A DNA stretch of 64,000 nucleotides from CAWAQA01 sp963784065 (GCA_963784065.1 CAWAQA010000010.1:62001-126000); one strand, 5' to 3'. Numbered from the stretch's first letter, positions 9,167 through 18,963 are shown. Translations and numbers: made by a program. The notes: a model not told the origin generated them from the sequence alone.

Positions 9167-9892
9167 CTACGGCATCAGGCGGTACAGGCGCTCGTCGTAG
9201 GGCGCACCGTCCGCCGCCAGCGGCTGCAGCTGCTCGCGAAACATCTTCGTGTGGGCCGCCGTCGTGTGCGCCTCGTATGCGCGTTGATCCCTCCAGGCCT
9301 CGAGCACGCTGAAGTGGTTCTGCCGCACTCCCTGCAGGACGTCGAATCGCGCGTTCCCCGCTTCCTTGCGACTCGCATCGGCCAGCGTCTTCAGCATCTC
9401 CCGAAGCTGCACCTGGCCCGGCGGGATGACATCGACATGCGTGACGACCATGACGCTGCCTCCGGGTACGGACGCTGCCGAACCCACCGCGTGACCGGTG
9501 TGCGAGCGCTCGTCGTACGGGCTCACGCGAATCGATTTCAGCTTGTCCTGAAGTTGCGTGGTGTGGGCGGCCTGCCGATGCTGCTTCCACGCGGCGTCGT
9601 CGCGCCAGTCCTCGACGAGCACGAAATGGCCGGGCCGGGCGTTTCGCTGGAGTACCTCGGCCTTCAGATTGCCGTCGTCGCGACGAGTGGCGTCCCGGTA
9701 CTCCTTCATGAACCCGGCGGCCGCCGCCTCGGATGCCGGCGTCACCTCGACGTAGGTGACGATGAAACGCGGTCCGTCAGGTTGCGCGGGCGGCGTTGCC
9801 TGAATGGCCTGGCCCGCCGCAGGTGTGCCACCCCCCGCGGTCAGGGCGAGCCCAAGGGTCATCAGCGCAACAACCGGAATCAGTTTCTGCAC
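9167..9892 (-). CDS. Secreted protein with two antibiotic biosynthesis monooxygenase (ABM) domains
   Basis: About 241 residues. GTG 9892 is chosen because AAAGGAGG lies 5 nt upstream; the longer frame (GTG 9910) overlaps that RBS. After a signal peptide, two YgiN-like ABM repeats are seen: ~40-125 (RFIVTYVEVTP, AEVLQRNARPGHFVLVEDW) and ~145-235 (VMVVTHVDVIPPG, FDVLQGVRQNHFSVLEAWRD). ABM domains are small ferredoxin-like dimers acting as quinol or haem monooxygenases; a tandem copy can form the dimer within one chain. The export signal is uncommon for the family. Reaction not inferable. Confidence 0.8.
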   Translation of the reverse strand: MQKLIPVVALMTLGLALTAGGGTPAAGQAIQATPPAQPDGPRFIVTYVEVTPASEAAAAGFMKEYRDATRRDDGNLKAEVLQRNARPGHFVLVEDWRDDAAWKQHRQAAHTTQLQDKLKSIRVSPYDERSHTGHAVGSAASVPGGSVMVVTHVDVIPPGQVQLREMLKTLADASRKEAGNARFDVLQGVRQNHFSVLEAWRDQRAYEAHTTAAHTKMFREQLQPLAADGAPYDERLYRLMP

Positions 9893-10086
9893 ACACGCCT
9901 CCTTTGACACGAGGAGACAAGCATATGGGATCCACGGCGGGACGATGGCTCATCAGGGATCGGCAGCGTCAGCATCGCGCCGAATCTGAGCCACATCCCG
10001 CAGTCTGCGCGGCTGCTGGTGTAAAATCGTCGTTCCCCCCCAAATGCAACAAAGTCCAGACGATGAGGGCTTAGGAGACAACGACC

Positions 10087-10875
10087 ATGCGGCTGAATCC
10101 GGTTCGTGGCGCGGCTTTCATTTTCCTTGTGCGTGCGGTCACACTTGTCGTCGCGTTCGTGTCAATGGCGGCGCCGGCGGGAGCCCAGGAGTGGACCGAG
10201 TACCAGAACATTCCGGACGGCTTCAAGATCGTCTTTCCGGGTCAGCCAAAGGTGACGGAAACCACCTACAAGTCGGCGTTCGACTACAACCTGCCCGCCC
10301 GCCTGTACACCGTCGAGAAAGGACGCGAGAAGTACACGGTGACGGTGGTCGATTACAGCGGCATCGAACAGATGGGCATCGCGCGCCGCAAGGCGTGCCC
10401 GGCTGGCGCGGAACCCTGCATCGGGAGCGACCTGTCAGGCCCCGGCTACTGGCGCCATGACGTGCGTGGGGCGCTCGTCTTTGCGGCGTCCAAGTTCATG
10501 CAGCGCGACGCCAAGGTCACGCACTTCATGTGGAACCACCAGGATCTCGTCGAGGGATACGAGATTCAGCTGACGAACACCGATCAGTCGCGCACCTCCG
10601 CTTATGTCGGCATGCACGAAATGAAGCTGTACATCCTGGAAGGCACCGTGCCGAAGGGCTACCCGGAGCCGGCGTTGTTCCAGAGCGCCCTGGGATTCGT
10701 CGACAAGGATGGGAACGGGATCCGGTATCAGACCATCTACGACAACAAGTTCTTCGGGTTGAAAGAGCTTCCACTTCCGGCGCGTGCGGGCCGCGGCGGC
10801 CGGGGCGGTGGCGCCGGCGGCCAGGGCGGTGGCGGTGGCGCCGGCGGCCAGGGCGCGGGTCGCGGCGGCAATTAG
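10087..10875 (+). CDS. Secreted protein of an uncharacterised three-paralogue family (copy 1), Gly-rich tail
   Basis: 262 residues. Signal peptide ends at GAQEW. The core repeats in two other genes of this window (45492-46213, 49340-50275): EWTEYQNIPDGFKIVFPG, VTETTY, LPARLY, VTVVDYSGIEQ, GYWRHDVRGALVFA, LEGTVPKGYPEPALFQ and DKDGNGIRYQ. It ends in a ~35-residue Gly/Arg-rich low-complexity tail after LPLPARAGRGG. Four cysteine-containing positions in the middle are partly shared. No known domain recognised by me. Periplasmic or surface location inferred. The stop lies 28 bp before the repeat carrying the IS. Confidence 0.7.
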   Translation: MRLNPVRGAAFIFLVRAVTLVVAFVSMAAPAGAQEWTEYQNIPDGFKIVFPGQPKVTETTYKSAFDYNLPARLYTVEKGREKYTVTVVDYSGIEQMGIARRKACPAGAEPCIGSDLSGPGYWRHDVRGALVFAASKFMQRDAKVTHFMWNHQDLVEGYEIQLTNTDQSRTSAYVGMHEMKLYILEGTVPKGYPEPALFQSALGFVDKDGNGIRYQTIYDNKFFGLKELPLPARAGRGGRGGGAGGQGGGGGAGGQGAGRGGN

Positions 10876-10910
10876 CCCCACCCCTTCTTCTCGTAGGGGC
10901 CGGCTTTAGC

Positions 10911-12361
10911 CTAATGCCGATCGGAAATTCGCGAAGGTAACAAACCTCTTGTCCTGTCGCCGAATTCGGTAATTACGCTGGGGATGTCGACACATTCCCC
11001 GACCTCCCGTGGCGCGGGTACGGCGCCGCGGGGATTTCTCGCGACCTGGCAGCGGCTCGTCGGGCCGGGCAGCGTACAGTCGCTCCCACCGCGGCGCGGC
11101 CGCAAGCCGCGGGTGCCGCTGGGCGACGTGTTGGCCGCGCTGACCTTCCACGTGATGCAGGGCCCTGGCACGCTGGCCGAACATTTCGCGTGTCTGTTCG
11201 ACGCCTCGTTGGCCGACAGCTCGTGGGCCGACCGACGGGCGCGCCTGCCGTGGCAGATCTTCGTGGATCTGCTACGGCGCGTGCTGCGGCCGCGCGCGAC
11301 GCGTCGCGATCACGCCGCGTACTGGCGGGGCTGGCGAGTGGTCGCCCTCGAGGGGACCCAATTCAGCCTGACCAATACACCGCAAATCACCGCCGCGATC
11401 GCGAAGGCGCGGACCCGCCGTGGCCGCGCGGCGTTCGCGAAGATCTGGACCGCGGTGCTGCTGGAAGTCGGCCTGCACAATCCGCTGGCCGCGGCCATCG
11501 GCCGCCACGGCGAGTCGGAATGGGCGCTGGCGCAGCGCCTGCTCGCGCAGCTGCCGAAGCGGGCGTTGTTGCTCGGCGACCGGTTGTACGGGGTCGCGGC
11601 CTTTGTGGTCCACGCGCGCGCCGCGTGTGCGCGGGTGGGCAGTCACTTTCTGCTGCGCGCCTCCCGGTCCACCAAGCCCCGGGTGGTCCACCGCCTGCGC
11701 GACGGCTCGCGCCTAGTCCAGATCGCACTGCGCGCGCGCAACAGCCCGACCCGGATACTGAGTGGCTCGAGGTCCGCGAGATTCGCGTGCGCGTGGGGCG
11801 GCCGGCTACCGGGCGCACGAGCTGCGGTTGTGGACCAGTCTGATCGATCCGCGAACGGCGCGGGCGCTCGCACTGGCGCAGCTCTACGCGCAGCGCTGGG
11901 AGCACGAGCTGTATTTCCGGGAGCTGAAGCGGGCCGTGCGCAAGAGTGACGTGCTCCACAGTCACACCGTCGAAACCGCGGCGCAAGAGATCGCCGCGCT
12001 GGTCCTGGTGAGTGCGCTCCTGGCGGACGAGCGCCGTCGCGCCGCCGGCGGACAGATCCGGTCCTGCGCGTGAGCTTCGCGAAGATCCTGGAGCTGGCCG
12101 TCAAACCGATGTGGCTGTGGGCCGATCTGGGCCATGGCGTGCTGACGAATCAGCAACTCGACACGATTATGAAGCGCGGATACAAGCGGGCGCGCCAGTG
12201 GGTGACCCCGCCGCGGCGGGCCCGGAGCTGTGCCCGCGCGGTGCGGCAGAACATCCGAGCCTGGCCACGGTTGATGCAGACCCACTCGATCACCGGACCG
12301 ATGCACTTTGAGCTCGTGTGATGGCAAGGACACCACTAACGCAATTTCCGAAAGGCATTAG
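10911..12361 (+). mobile_element. IS4-superfamily insertion sequence, about 1.45 kb
   Basis: Terminal inverted repeats: 10911-10929 (CTAATGCCGATCGGAAATT) against the reverse complement of 12343-12361, identical at 17 of 19 positions. 8-bp direct repeats flank both ends. One transposase gene fills the element. Ends, target duplication and transposase agree, so the element boundaries are firm. Confidence 0.9.
10984..12321 (+). pseudogene. IS4-type DDE transposase, frameshifted
   Basis: Read as one gene with three frame changes: frame from 10984 to about 11745, a short stretch WLEVREIRVRVGRP in another frame to ~11805, then RAHELRLWTSLIDP in a third to ~12050, and the tail LRVSFAKILELAVKP to 12321. 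The IS4 signature Y-(2)-R-(3)-E-(6)-K is exact in YAQRWEHELYFRELK. The second acidic site is in LLLGDRLYG. The first-site block reads VALEGTQF, with Glu where IS4 members normally have Asp (DGT). The frame changes could be true decay or sequencing indels, since non-mobile genes here are broken the same way. Confidence 0.8.
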
Positions 12362-12413
12362 GCTTTAGCCGGCCCGGTGATCCCCCGGTCCCACGACCGA
12401 TCGAGCCTCACGC

Positions 12414-12470
12414 AGGGCCGGCTGAAGCCGGCCCTACGATTGCGGCTGAAGCCGGGCCCTGCGAGCGATA
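12414..12470. repeat. Palindromic repeats upstream of the TonB receptor
   Basis: GCAGGGCCGGCTGAAGCCGGCCC at 12412-12434 followed by CTACGAT, then GCGGCTGAAGCCGGGCCCTGC at 12442-12462. The rest of 12380-12606 shows no gene. Confidence 0.75.
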
Positions 12471-12606
12471 GAGGTTCTCCAACCTGCCTCGCTTGCCTTG
12501 CGCTCCACCTCATGTTCAACCCGGGAAACTGTGCAGCCGACCGAGGTGTATCATGCCCGCCGTGTGAGCGCATCCTGACAACGACATCGAGTAGGAGGGT
12601 GGCACT

Positions 12607-15585
12607 ATGCGTCGCTACTTCCTGTTACTGGCGTGTTCCTCGCTCGTAACCCTCGCCGTCTCCGCAGAAGCGCAACAGGGAGGCTCCTCGATCCGGGGCC
12701 GCATCGTCGATCAGCAGGGCGCCGTGCTTCCCGGCGCCGCCGTCACCGTCACACACCAGGAGAGCGGCATCTTCCGCGAAACCGTGACCGGCGTCGACGG
12801 TAAGTTCTTTGTTACCGGCATCGTTCCGGGACCGTATCAGGTGTCGGCCGCGCTCGAGGGCTTCAGGAAGCTCGCCCGCGACGTACAGCTCGAGGTCGGC
12901 GCGACGTTGACCGTCGACCTCGCGCTCGAGGTTGGCGCCCTGACGGAAACGGTGACGGTGACGAGCGAGGCGCCGCAGGTGGACCTCACCTCGCCGCAGG
13001 TGGGCGGCAACGTCTCGTCGGCCGAAATCACCGATCTGCCATCACTGACGCGGAACTTTACCGGCCTCGTCGCGCTGCTGCCCGGCGTCGTGTACAACCC
13101 GGCGGCCGACGGCAACTCCGACAGCGTCACCATCAACGGCCAGCACGGGAGCGGCGTCGTCTTCCTGATGGACGGCGGGAGCAACAACGACGACCTGCGC
13201 GGCGGCAGCTCGGGCGCGCAGGCACGTACCCCGCTCGAAGCGATCCAGGAATTCCAGGTCGTCACCAACCAGTTCGACGCCGAGTACGGCGCCGCGGTCG
13301 CCGGCGTCGTCAATGCCGTCACCAAGCAGGGCTCGAACGCGCTTCCACGGCAGCGCCATCGGGTACTTCACGGACACATCGATGACGGCGGAAGGACTTC
13401 TTCGTCGAGCAGCAGAACCTGGAGAAGCCGCGACACGCAAGAAGCAGCAGTGGGGCGGCACCATCGGCGGGCCGATCGTCCGCGACAAGATGCACTTCTT
13501 CTTCAGCTTCGAGCAGCCAGGACCGGAGGGAAGGCCGGAGCCGCGTCTACCCGACGCGGCCGGATCGGAGCTTTACTGTCCCCGCAGGAGATCGAACTCA
13601 CTGGAACTACATGGGCCGCGTCGATCACCAGCTGAATTCCAGCCACAACTATTCGGTCCGCTATCTCATGCGATCATCAGCCGAGCATCAATCAGGTGCT
13701 CGCCGGTGGCGGCAGCACGCAACCTGCCCGGCACGATCGACACGATGAGCATCGAGAAGGACAACGACTGGTCGCTCGTCGGCAACTACAGCTGGGTCGT
13801 CGCGCCAACGAAATTCAATACGCTGCGCGTGTCGGCACGTCTACGAGAAACCGAAGCGCGGTCAGCCGCTCTATCAGGAGACCGGCGACTGGACGCAGGC
13901 GCCGCCGACGCTGCAGTACGTGAACTTCATCGACCAGGCCGACGACAACTATGCCGACTTCCGCGATCATGAAGGCCTACAGCCTCGACGAGACGTTCAG
14001 CTGGTTCATGCCGGGCGCCGGAGGCGGCCACGACCTGAAGTTCGGGGCGCAGTATCAGCTCGGCGAACACTACCGTGAAGACCAGCGCGTGACGAACGGC
14101 CGCTTCATCTTCCCGTCGGACCGGGCGTTCAACGCGGCGGATCCGGCGACCTATCCCGGAGCGGTTGAACGTGCGCGTGCCGGAGATGGTGCAAGCTGCT
14201 GCGCAAGACGCATTCGCTCGGCGTTCTTCATGCAGGACAAGTGGCAGCTGAACCGGAACTTCACGCTGAGCCTCGGGCCTCCGCTACGACCTCCACGTGT
14301 CGCCGATCACGGAACTACTGGAATCCGTTCTTCGACGACGCCGAACGAGTATCCGGTGGACAAGAACAACATCCAGCCCCGCGTCGGGTTCGCGTACAGC
14401 ATGGCCGACCGAGCGGCCGTGATTCGCGGCGGCTATCGGCATGTTCTACGAAAAGCAGTAGATCGACCGCTTCGAGAACTACCTGCTGAACCGCGTCGTT
14501 CTCCAGCTCCTTCATCGCGGAGTTCCCGATCAGCGCAGGTCGATCCGGGCCCGAGCCGCCGGCCGGTTCCCGACCGACCCGCTCCTGGTCGAACGGTCCC
14601 GTGTTGAACCGCGACGCTCGTCAACCAGCTCGTGCCGCCGGGGACGCTGGCACGCAACACCGGCGACGGTGTGGCTCGACACGCCCGAGCGGATTCTTCC
14701 GGTGCAGCATCAGGCCTCGATCGGCTACGAGCGGCAGCTCGGCGCGGCAGTTGTCGCTCGCCGCCGACTACGTCCACATGTCGAACCGCAACCTGCCGCT
14801 GCGCTACAACTTGAACCCCGGCATCAAGGCGAACACCGGCCGCACCACGCCGCTCGTGCGCACCGACTTCGGGCATCGGCGGAGCAGCTGGGCCTGTCGC
14901 CGTTCTGCGGCGACGTGCTCATCGTCGAGTACATCGGCGAGACGGACGTACGACGGCCTCAACCGTGCAGATCGAGAAGCGCTTCTCCGACTACTGGGGC
15001 GCGCGCGTGTCGCTACGCGCTCGGCTACGGCCGGGGCAACACCAGCTCAGCCCGCCGAACGCCGGCCAACGAATTCCAGGTGCTGGATGAGCGCAACCTG
15101 GATCAGAACGAAGGGCCGACCAACCTGGACCGCCGGCACACGCTCACGCTCAGCGGCCGCTTCGAGGCGCCGTGGATCCCGGGCCTCACGCTCAGCGCCA
15201 TCGCGCGGTTCATGAGCGGGCAGCCCTTTACGATCCATGACACCAACGTCGACGCGAACCGCAACGGCATCGGCCTGGATCCGGTGGCTGCGGGGACCTA
15301 CAGCGGTGAGGGCCAGAACGCCATCACGGTGGAAAACAGCGGCGGCCGCAACGGCGCCTACGGCCCGGGGTTCGAGCAGCTCGATCTGCGGGCCGGCTAT
15401 CGCGTGCGGCCCGGCCAGGGGAAGACGCTCGACTTCTTCCTCGAGATCATTCAACGTCGACCAACGAGGCCAACTTCGCCAATCCGACCGGCGACATGCG
15501 GTCGGGAAACTTCCTGATCCCAACCTCGCTGTCGGGCGGCGGCTTCCCGCGACAGTTGCAATTCGGGATGCGGCTGGGATTTTGA
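12607..15585 (+). pseudogene. TonB-dependent receptor with N-terminal carboxypeptidase-regulatory domain, many frameshifts
   Basis: Equivalent to ~990 residues. GGAGGGTGGCACT precedes ATG 12607. Signal peptide, then a carboxypeptidase regulatory-like domain (GSSIRGRIVDQQGAVLPGAAVTVTH) at ~25-110, a plug (LTRNFTGLVALLPGV, GSNNDDLRGG), then beta-barrel segments scattered over all three frames: FSLEQ-type pieces, FGAQYQLGEHYRED, YSWVVAPTKFNTLR, LDERNLDQNEGPTNLDRRH, and the end FPRQLQFGMRLGF with terminal Phe at 15585. At least eight frame changes. Intact paralogue at 20734-23631. Would import an oligomer or chelate across the outer membrane if functional. Either a pseudogene or a stretch of poor sequence quality. 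Confidence 0.75.
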
Positions 15586-15593
15586 AACGCCAT

Positions 15594-15660
15594 CGGGCCG
15601 GCTGAAGCCGGCCCCTACGATCGAATGGGTTCTGAAGCCGGCTCCTACGATCGATGACCG
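15594..15660. repeat. Palindromic repeats after the broken TonB receptor
   Basis: GGGCCGGCTGAAGCCGGCCCCTACGATCGA at 15595-15624, followed by a half-degenerate copy, CTGAAGCCGGCTCCTACGATCGAT, at 15632-15655. The trailing CTACGATCGA also follows other copies (4806-4815). Confidence 0.75.
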
Positions 15661-15754
15661 ATCGGAGCCGACGCCGATGTCGTTGTGCGATGATGTCGCC
15701 TGCCGTGCGACGCGGCGGACGCGTGAGGGCGGCAGATTGAGGAGACGTCGGGCC

Positions 15755-16705
15755 ATGACTCGAACATTCATATGTCTGGTGCTGCTTACACTGTTCTCTG
15801 CCGCCGGTGAGACCCAGAGTCCACGGCCGCCACAATCCGCCATCCCGGGCGTCATCGCCGAGGGTGCGCGTGTGGAGTTGGTTCGCGGAGGGTTCAAGGG
15901 CCTCGAAGGACCTGTGCCGACTCCGGACGGGGGGCTGTATTTCACCGCTCTCGAGGAAAACCGAATCTACAAGCTCGCCGCAGACGGGGCGATTTCCGTG
16001 TGGCGGGAGAACACGAAGCGGGCCAACGGGCTGTTCGTCGCGAAGGACGGCCGCGTCTTCGCCGCCGAATCAACGGTGCCGCAGATTGCTGCCCTGACGC
16101 CGGACGGCCGCGCCACGCAGCTCGCCGCGCAATCGGCCGGCAAGCCATTGCGCGGACCAAACGATCTCATCGCCGACAGCAAGGGCGGCATCTACTTCAC
16201 CGATCCGGCGCCACGGCCGGGGCCGAACCTCGCGCCCAAGGAGCCGGGCAACGTCCATTACCTGCGGCCGAACGGAGAGGTCCTGCTGCTCGACGCCGAG
16301 ATTCGACGGCCGAATGGCATCACGCTCAGCCTCGATGAGAAAACGCTGTATGTGGATGACACGGAGGGCGAGTACGTCTATGCGTTCGATGTCAGCCCGA
16401 CGGCCGCGTCGCCAACAAGCGCCAGTTCGTCAAACTGCTCGAACCGGAAAAGGGTTCGCTGGGACTGCGAAGCCGCGCGGATGGGATGGCGCTCGATTCC
16501 ATGGGCCGCGTTGTACGTGGCGACCGCCGCGGGCATTCAGGTGATCGATTCAGGCGGCCGGCACCTGGGCATCATTCGCGTCCCGATGCCGGCGCGCAAT
16601 GTCGCCTTCGCCGGTCCCGGGCGCAAGACGCTGTACATGACAGCGCTCGAAACGTTGTATCGCGTGCCGATGGTGGCCGAGGGACCTGCCGGGCGCGCAA
16701 AGTAG
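15755..16705 (+). CDS. SMP-30/gluconolactonase-like secreted beta-propeller (compensated frameshift inside)
   Basis: ~316 residues. ATG 15755 follows TTGAGGAGACG and starts a signal peptide (LVLLTLFSAAGETQS). SMP-30/LRE features: GFKGLEGPVPTPDGGLYFT, RANGLFVAKDGRVFA, GPNDLIADSKGGIYFTDP and RRPNGITLSLDEKTLYVDDT. Residues read between ~16395 and ~16510 look unlike the family, but the neighbouring frame reads QPDGRVANKRQFVKLLEPEK and then ADGMALDSMGRV, so two opposite indels garble ~37 residues. Such proteins hydrolyse lactones with a divalent metal; an exported version may act on sugar lactones made by nearby PQQ dehydrogenases (inference). Followed at 8 bp by the Tat-leader dehalogenase. Confidence 0.8.
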   Translation: MTRTFICLVLLTLFSAAGETQSPRPPQSAIPGVIAEGARVELVRGGFKGLEGPVPTPDGGLYFTALEENRIYKLAADGAISVWRENTKRANGLFVAKDGRVFAAESTVPQIAALTPDGRATQLAAQSAGKPLRGPNDLIADSKGGIYFTDPAPRPGPNLAPKEPGNVHYLRPNGEVLLLDAEIRRPNGITLSLDEKTLYVDDTEGEYVYAFDVSPTAASPTSASSSNCSNRKRVRWDCEAARMGWRSIPWAALYVATAAGIQVIDSGGRHLGIIRVPMPARNVAFAGPGRKTLYMTALETLYRVPMVAEGPAGRAK

Positions 16706-16713
16706 GAGGGACC

Positions 16714-17560
16714 ATGACCCGTCGGTTGGCGGCGGTGTCGCGCCGCGAGTTTCTGGAGGCGGGTGCTGCGGGGATCATCAGTACCTGAAATGGCTTCCGG
16801 GGGTGACGCGCAGGCGTTCGAACGCTCGCAGAACGAGAGGCCGGCCCAGGGGATCGGCTCGGTGAAGGCGCTCGTCTTCGACGTGTTCGGGACGGTGGTC
16901 GACTGGCGCACCTCGGTCGCGCGCGAAGCCGAGGCGCTGGCGAAGCGGAAGGGTCTGAGCATCGACGGCGCACGATTCGCCGACGCGTGGCGCGCCGGCT
17001 ACGCGCCGAGCATGAACCGCGTCCGGAACGGCGAGCTGCCGTGGACGAAGCTCGACGACCTTCACCGGATGGTGCTCGATACGATCCTGAAGGACTTCGG
17101 AATCGCCGGGCTGTCGGAGGCCGAGACCGACGCGCTCAATCGTGCGTGGCATCGCCTCCAGCCGTGGCAGGACGTGGTGGGCGGGCTCACGCGGTTGAAA
17201 AAGAAGTTCATCATCGCGCCGCTCTCGAACGGCAACATCGCGCTGATGACCGATCTGGCCAGACATTCCGGGCTGCCGTGGGACTGCATCCTGGGAGCCG
17301 AGCTCGTCCGTCACTACAAGCCCGATCGCGAGGTCTACCAGTCCGCCGCCGATTTTCTCGGCCTCCAGCCCGCCGAGGTCATGATGGTGGCGGCGCATCT
17401 TGGCGATCTCCGTGCCGCCAAAGGCGTCGGGCTCCGGACGGCGTTCGTCGTCAGGCCGCTCGAATATGGACCGAGCCGGACGCCCGACCTGGCGCCGGAT
17501 GCGTCGGTGGATGTGTCAGCGAAGGATTTTCTCGATTTGGCCGGGCAACTGGGCGCGTAG
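16714..17560 (+). CDS. Haloacid dehalogenase type II, probably Tat-exported, leader separated by a frameshift
   Basis: GTAGGAGGGACC precedes ATG 16714, which opens MTRRLAAVSRREFLEAGAAG, a good Tat signal. That frame ends at 16788; the dehalogenase frame (open from 16763) continues the protein, so a one-base shift near 16785 probably splits leader and enzyme. The enzyme has the HAD type II motifs: DVFGTVVDW with the nucleophilic Asp, APLSNGN, and KPDREVY. The expected terminal motif appears as VAAHLGDLRAAKGVGL. L-2-haloacid dehalogenases hydrolyse 2-halocarboxylates to hydroxy acids. Without the leader, translation could start at ATG 16790 and give a cytoplasmic enzyme. Confidence 0.8.
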
Positions 17561-17570
17561 CGGCCTGACC

Positions 17571-17975
17571 TTACTTCGCGGGCGCGTCGGGCGCGCCCGA
17601 CGCGCCGGTAAACGAGCGCCCGTCCGCCAGGGTGATGGCGTCGGCCACGCTCCGGCTCACCACGGTGCGGCCGGCAAACCCCTTGAAGCTGATCTTGTCG
17701 CCCACCTTGATGTCGTTCTTCGTCCACCCTCGTCGCAGCACGCTGTTCGGGCTCCCCAATTCCAGGTTCCACGTGGTCGCGACACCGTTCGCGTCGGCCA
17801 CCTCCACGTAGACGCGCATGTGCGGGTTCGTCCACTCGACCTTCGTGATGACGCCGCTACCCTCGATCGGTTTGTTCGCGTCGTACTCCACCGCGAAGGA
17901 GTGATGTGCGAAGGCGGGCATCGCTCCAACGACGATGGCGAGACCGGCCGCGATGATCTCCGCCGTCGGTTTCAC
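17571..17975 (-). CDS. DUF6152 family secreted protein (copy 1)
   Basis: 134 residues. Signal peptide then AHHSFAVEYDANKPIEGSGV, ITKVEWTNPHMRVYVEVAD and TTWNLELGSPNSVLRRGW: the standard DUF6152 pattern, an OB-like exported domain of unknown function with an N-terminal HH that could bind metal once the signal is cleaved. Lies 18 bp downstream of the WWEGDTLVIDT protein (17994-18803) on the same strand, so probably co-transcribed. One of four DUF6152 genes here. Confidence 0.85.
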   Translation of the reverse strand: MKPTAEIIAAGLAIVVGAMPAFAHHSFAVEYDANKPIEGSGVITKVEWTNPHMRVYVEVADANGVATTWNLELGSPNSVLRRGWTKNDIKVGDKISFKGFAGRTVVSRSVADAITLADGRSFTGASGAPDAPAK

Positions 17976-17993
17976 CGCAACACCTCCACAGGG

Positions 17994-18803
17994 TTACTTG
18001 CCAAGCGGATTGGTGATGGCATCCGCGATGCCGTATTGGTTGTTCTCGACGCAGACGTATTCCATCAACTCGTGGCCCGGCGGCACTGCCGTCGCGGTGA
18101 ACTTCAGGTGCACCGGACGCGAGAACGTGCCCGGATCGTCGAGCGTGAGCTGGAGCTCGAGGGTGCCGTAGTTGACGCGCGTCCAGCGTTCGATCGTGTG
18201 CAGTTGCTCCGTGTGCGGGGTGCCGCGGCCGTCGATCCAGAACTTGTCGTTGTAGCCGACCGTGTCGATGACGAGCGTGTCGCCTTCCCACCACCCGATC
18301 GAGTGACCCCACCAGGATGGCAGCAGCGTGTCCGCGCTCGGATGCTTCCGCCCGTCCATGAAGATCTGACGGTTCGCTCCGCCGTCGCCGTTTTCGTGGA
18401 TGACGAAGATGTGGCCCGGACCCTTCGCCGTGTACGAGTGCACGAACCGCCACGGGAACGGGTTCTTGCGCGGCACGCTCATCGGCGTGCACCAGAGATA
18501 CGGCTCATCCTTTTCGTTCCGGGAATCCCGCAGCGCTTTCGCCGCCGGCAGCAGCGGCAGCTCCCCCGGCTTCAGCCCGCCTTCATGCTCGATGTCATCG
18601 TTGGAGCCGCCGCCGACCCAGGGGCCCGACAGATCCGGCTTGCCGTCGGGCAGGCGCGGAACGGGGCCTTTTGCCATTTCCTCGGATACCCGCGGGGTGA
18701 ATTCTCCCGCCAGCTTCGGCTGGAAGCGCGCGGGCTCCTGCCCGAGGAGTGAAGCGGTCAGGATGGCGACGCCAGGCAACGCGACGAGCAGTCTTCTCAC
18801 CAT
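17994..18803 (-). CDS. Secreted WEGDTLVIDT-family protein paired with DUF6152 (pair A)
   Basis: 269 residues. GAGGAGGGC just precedes ATG 18803; longer frames to 19214 have no RBS and overlap the NHL gene promoter. Signal peptide, then PRLPDGKPDLSGPW, the CTPMSVPRKNPFPW block, GHIFVIHENGDG, GHSIGWWEGDTLVIDTVGYND, a LHTIERWTRV helix-like segment and MEYVCVENNQYG. The family is widespread in Acidobacteriota secretomes and has no known function; repeated xGDTLVIDT and E(x)WxR elements suggest a beta-rich fold. Leads a two-gene unit with DUF6152 copy 1. Confidence 0.75.
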   Translation of the reverse strand: MVRRLLVALPGVAILTASLLGQEPARFQPKLAGEFTPRVSEEMAKGPVPRLPDGKPDLSGPWVGGGSNDDIEHEGGLKPGELPLLPAAKALRDSRNEKDEPYLWCTPMSVPRKNPFPWRFVHSYTAKGPGHIFVIHENGDGGANRQIFMDGRKHPSADTLLPSWWGHSIGWWEGDTLVIDTVGYNDKFWIDGRGTPHTEQLHTIERWTRVNYGTLELQLTLDDPGTFSRPVHLKFTATAVPPGHELMEYVCVENNQYGIADAITNPLGK

Positions 18804-18913
18804 GCCCTCCTCAACCCTGGACGATGCCCGCGCCGGACCGGCGGGGGACCTGCGTTCCGAGCGGCCGCGACAGGCTAATTGATCGGGTCCGGCCTGTCCA
18901 GCGCAGGAGAGGC

Positions 18914-18943
18914 TTGGATCTTCCTCCTCAGGCCTTGTATAGT
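18914..18943 (+). promoter_or_regulatory. Candidate sigma-70 promoter of the NHL propeller gene
   Basis: TTGGAT at 18914-18919, an 18-nt spacer and TATAGT at 18938-18943, 20 bp before the RBS GCGGAGGAGT and ATG 18964. Position fits well; the -35 box matches only partly. Confidence 0.45.
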
Positions 18944-18963
18944 CCGCGGCGCGGAGGAGTCGC

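Larger units (their letters stand above)
10891..12379. repeat. Palindromic repeat split by the IS element, with 8-bp target duplication
   Basis: Left part is GTAGGGGCCGGCTTTAGC ending at 10910; right part is GCTTTAGCCGGCCCGG from 12362. The 8 bp GCTTTAGC at 10903-10910 and 12362-12369 is the target-site duplication. Removing the IS and one duplication restores a complete GGGGCCGGCTTTAGCCGGCCC palindrome. Confidence 0.85.
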
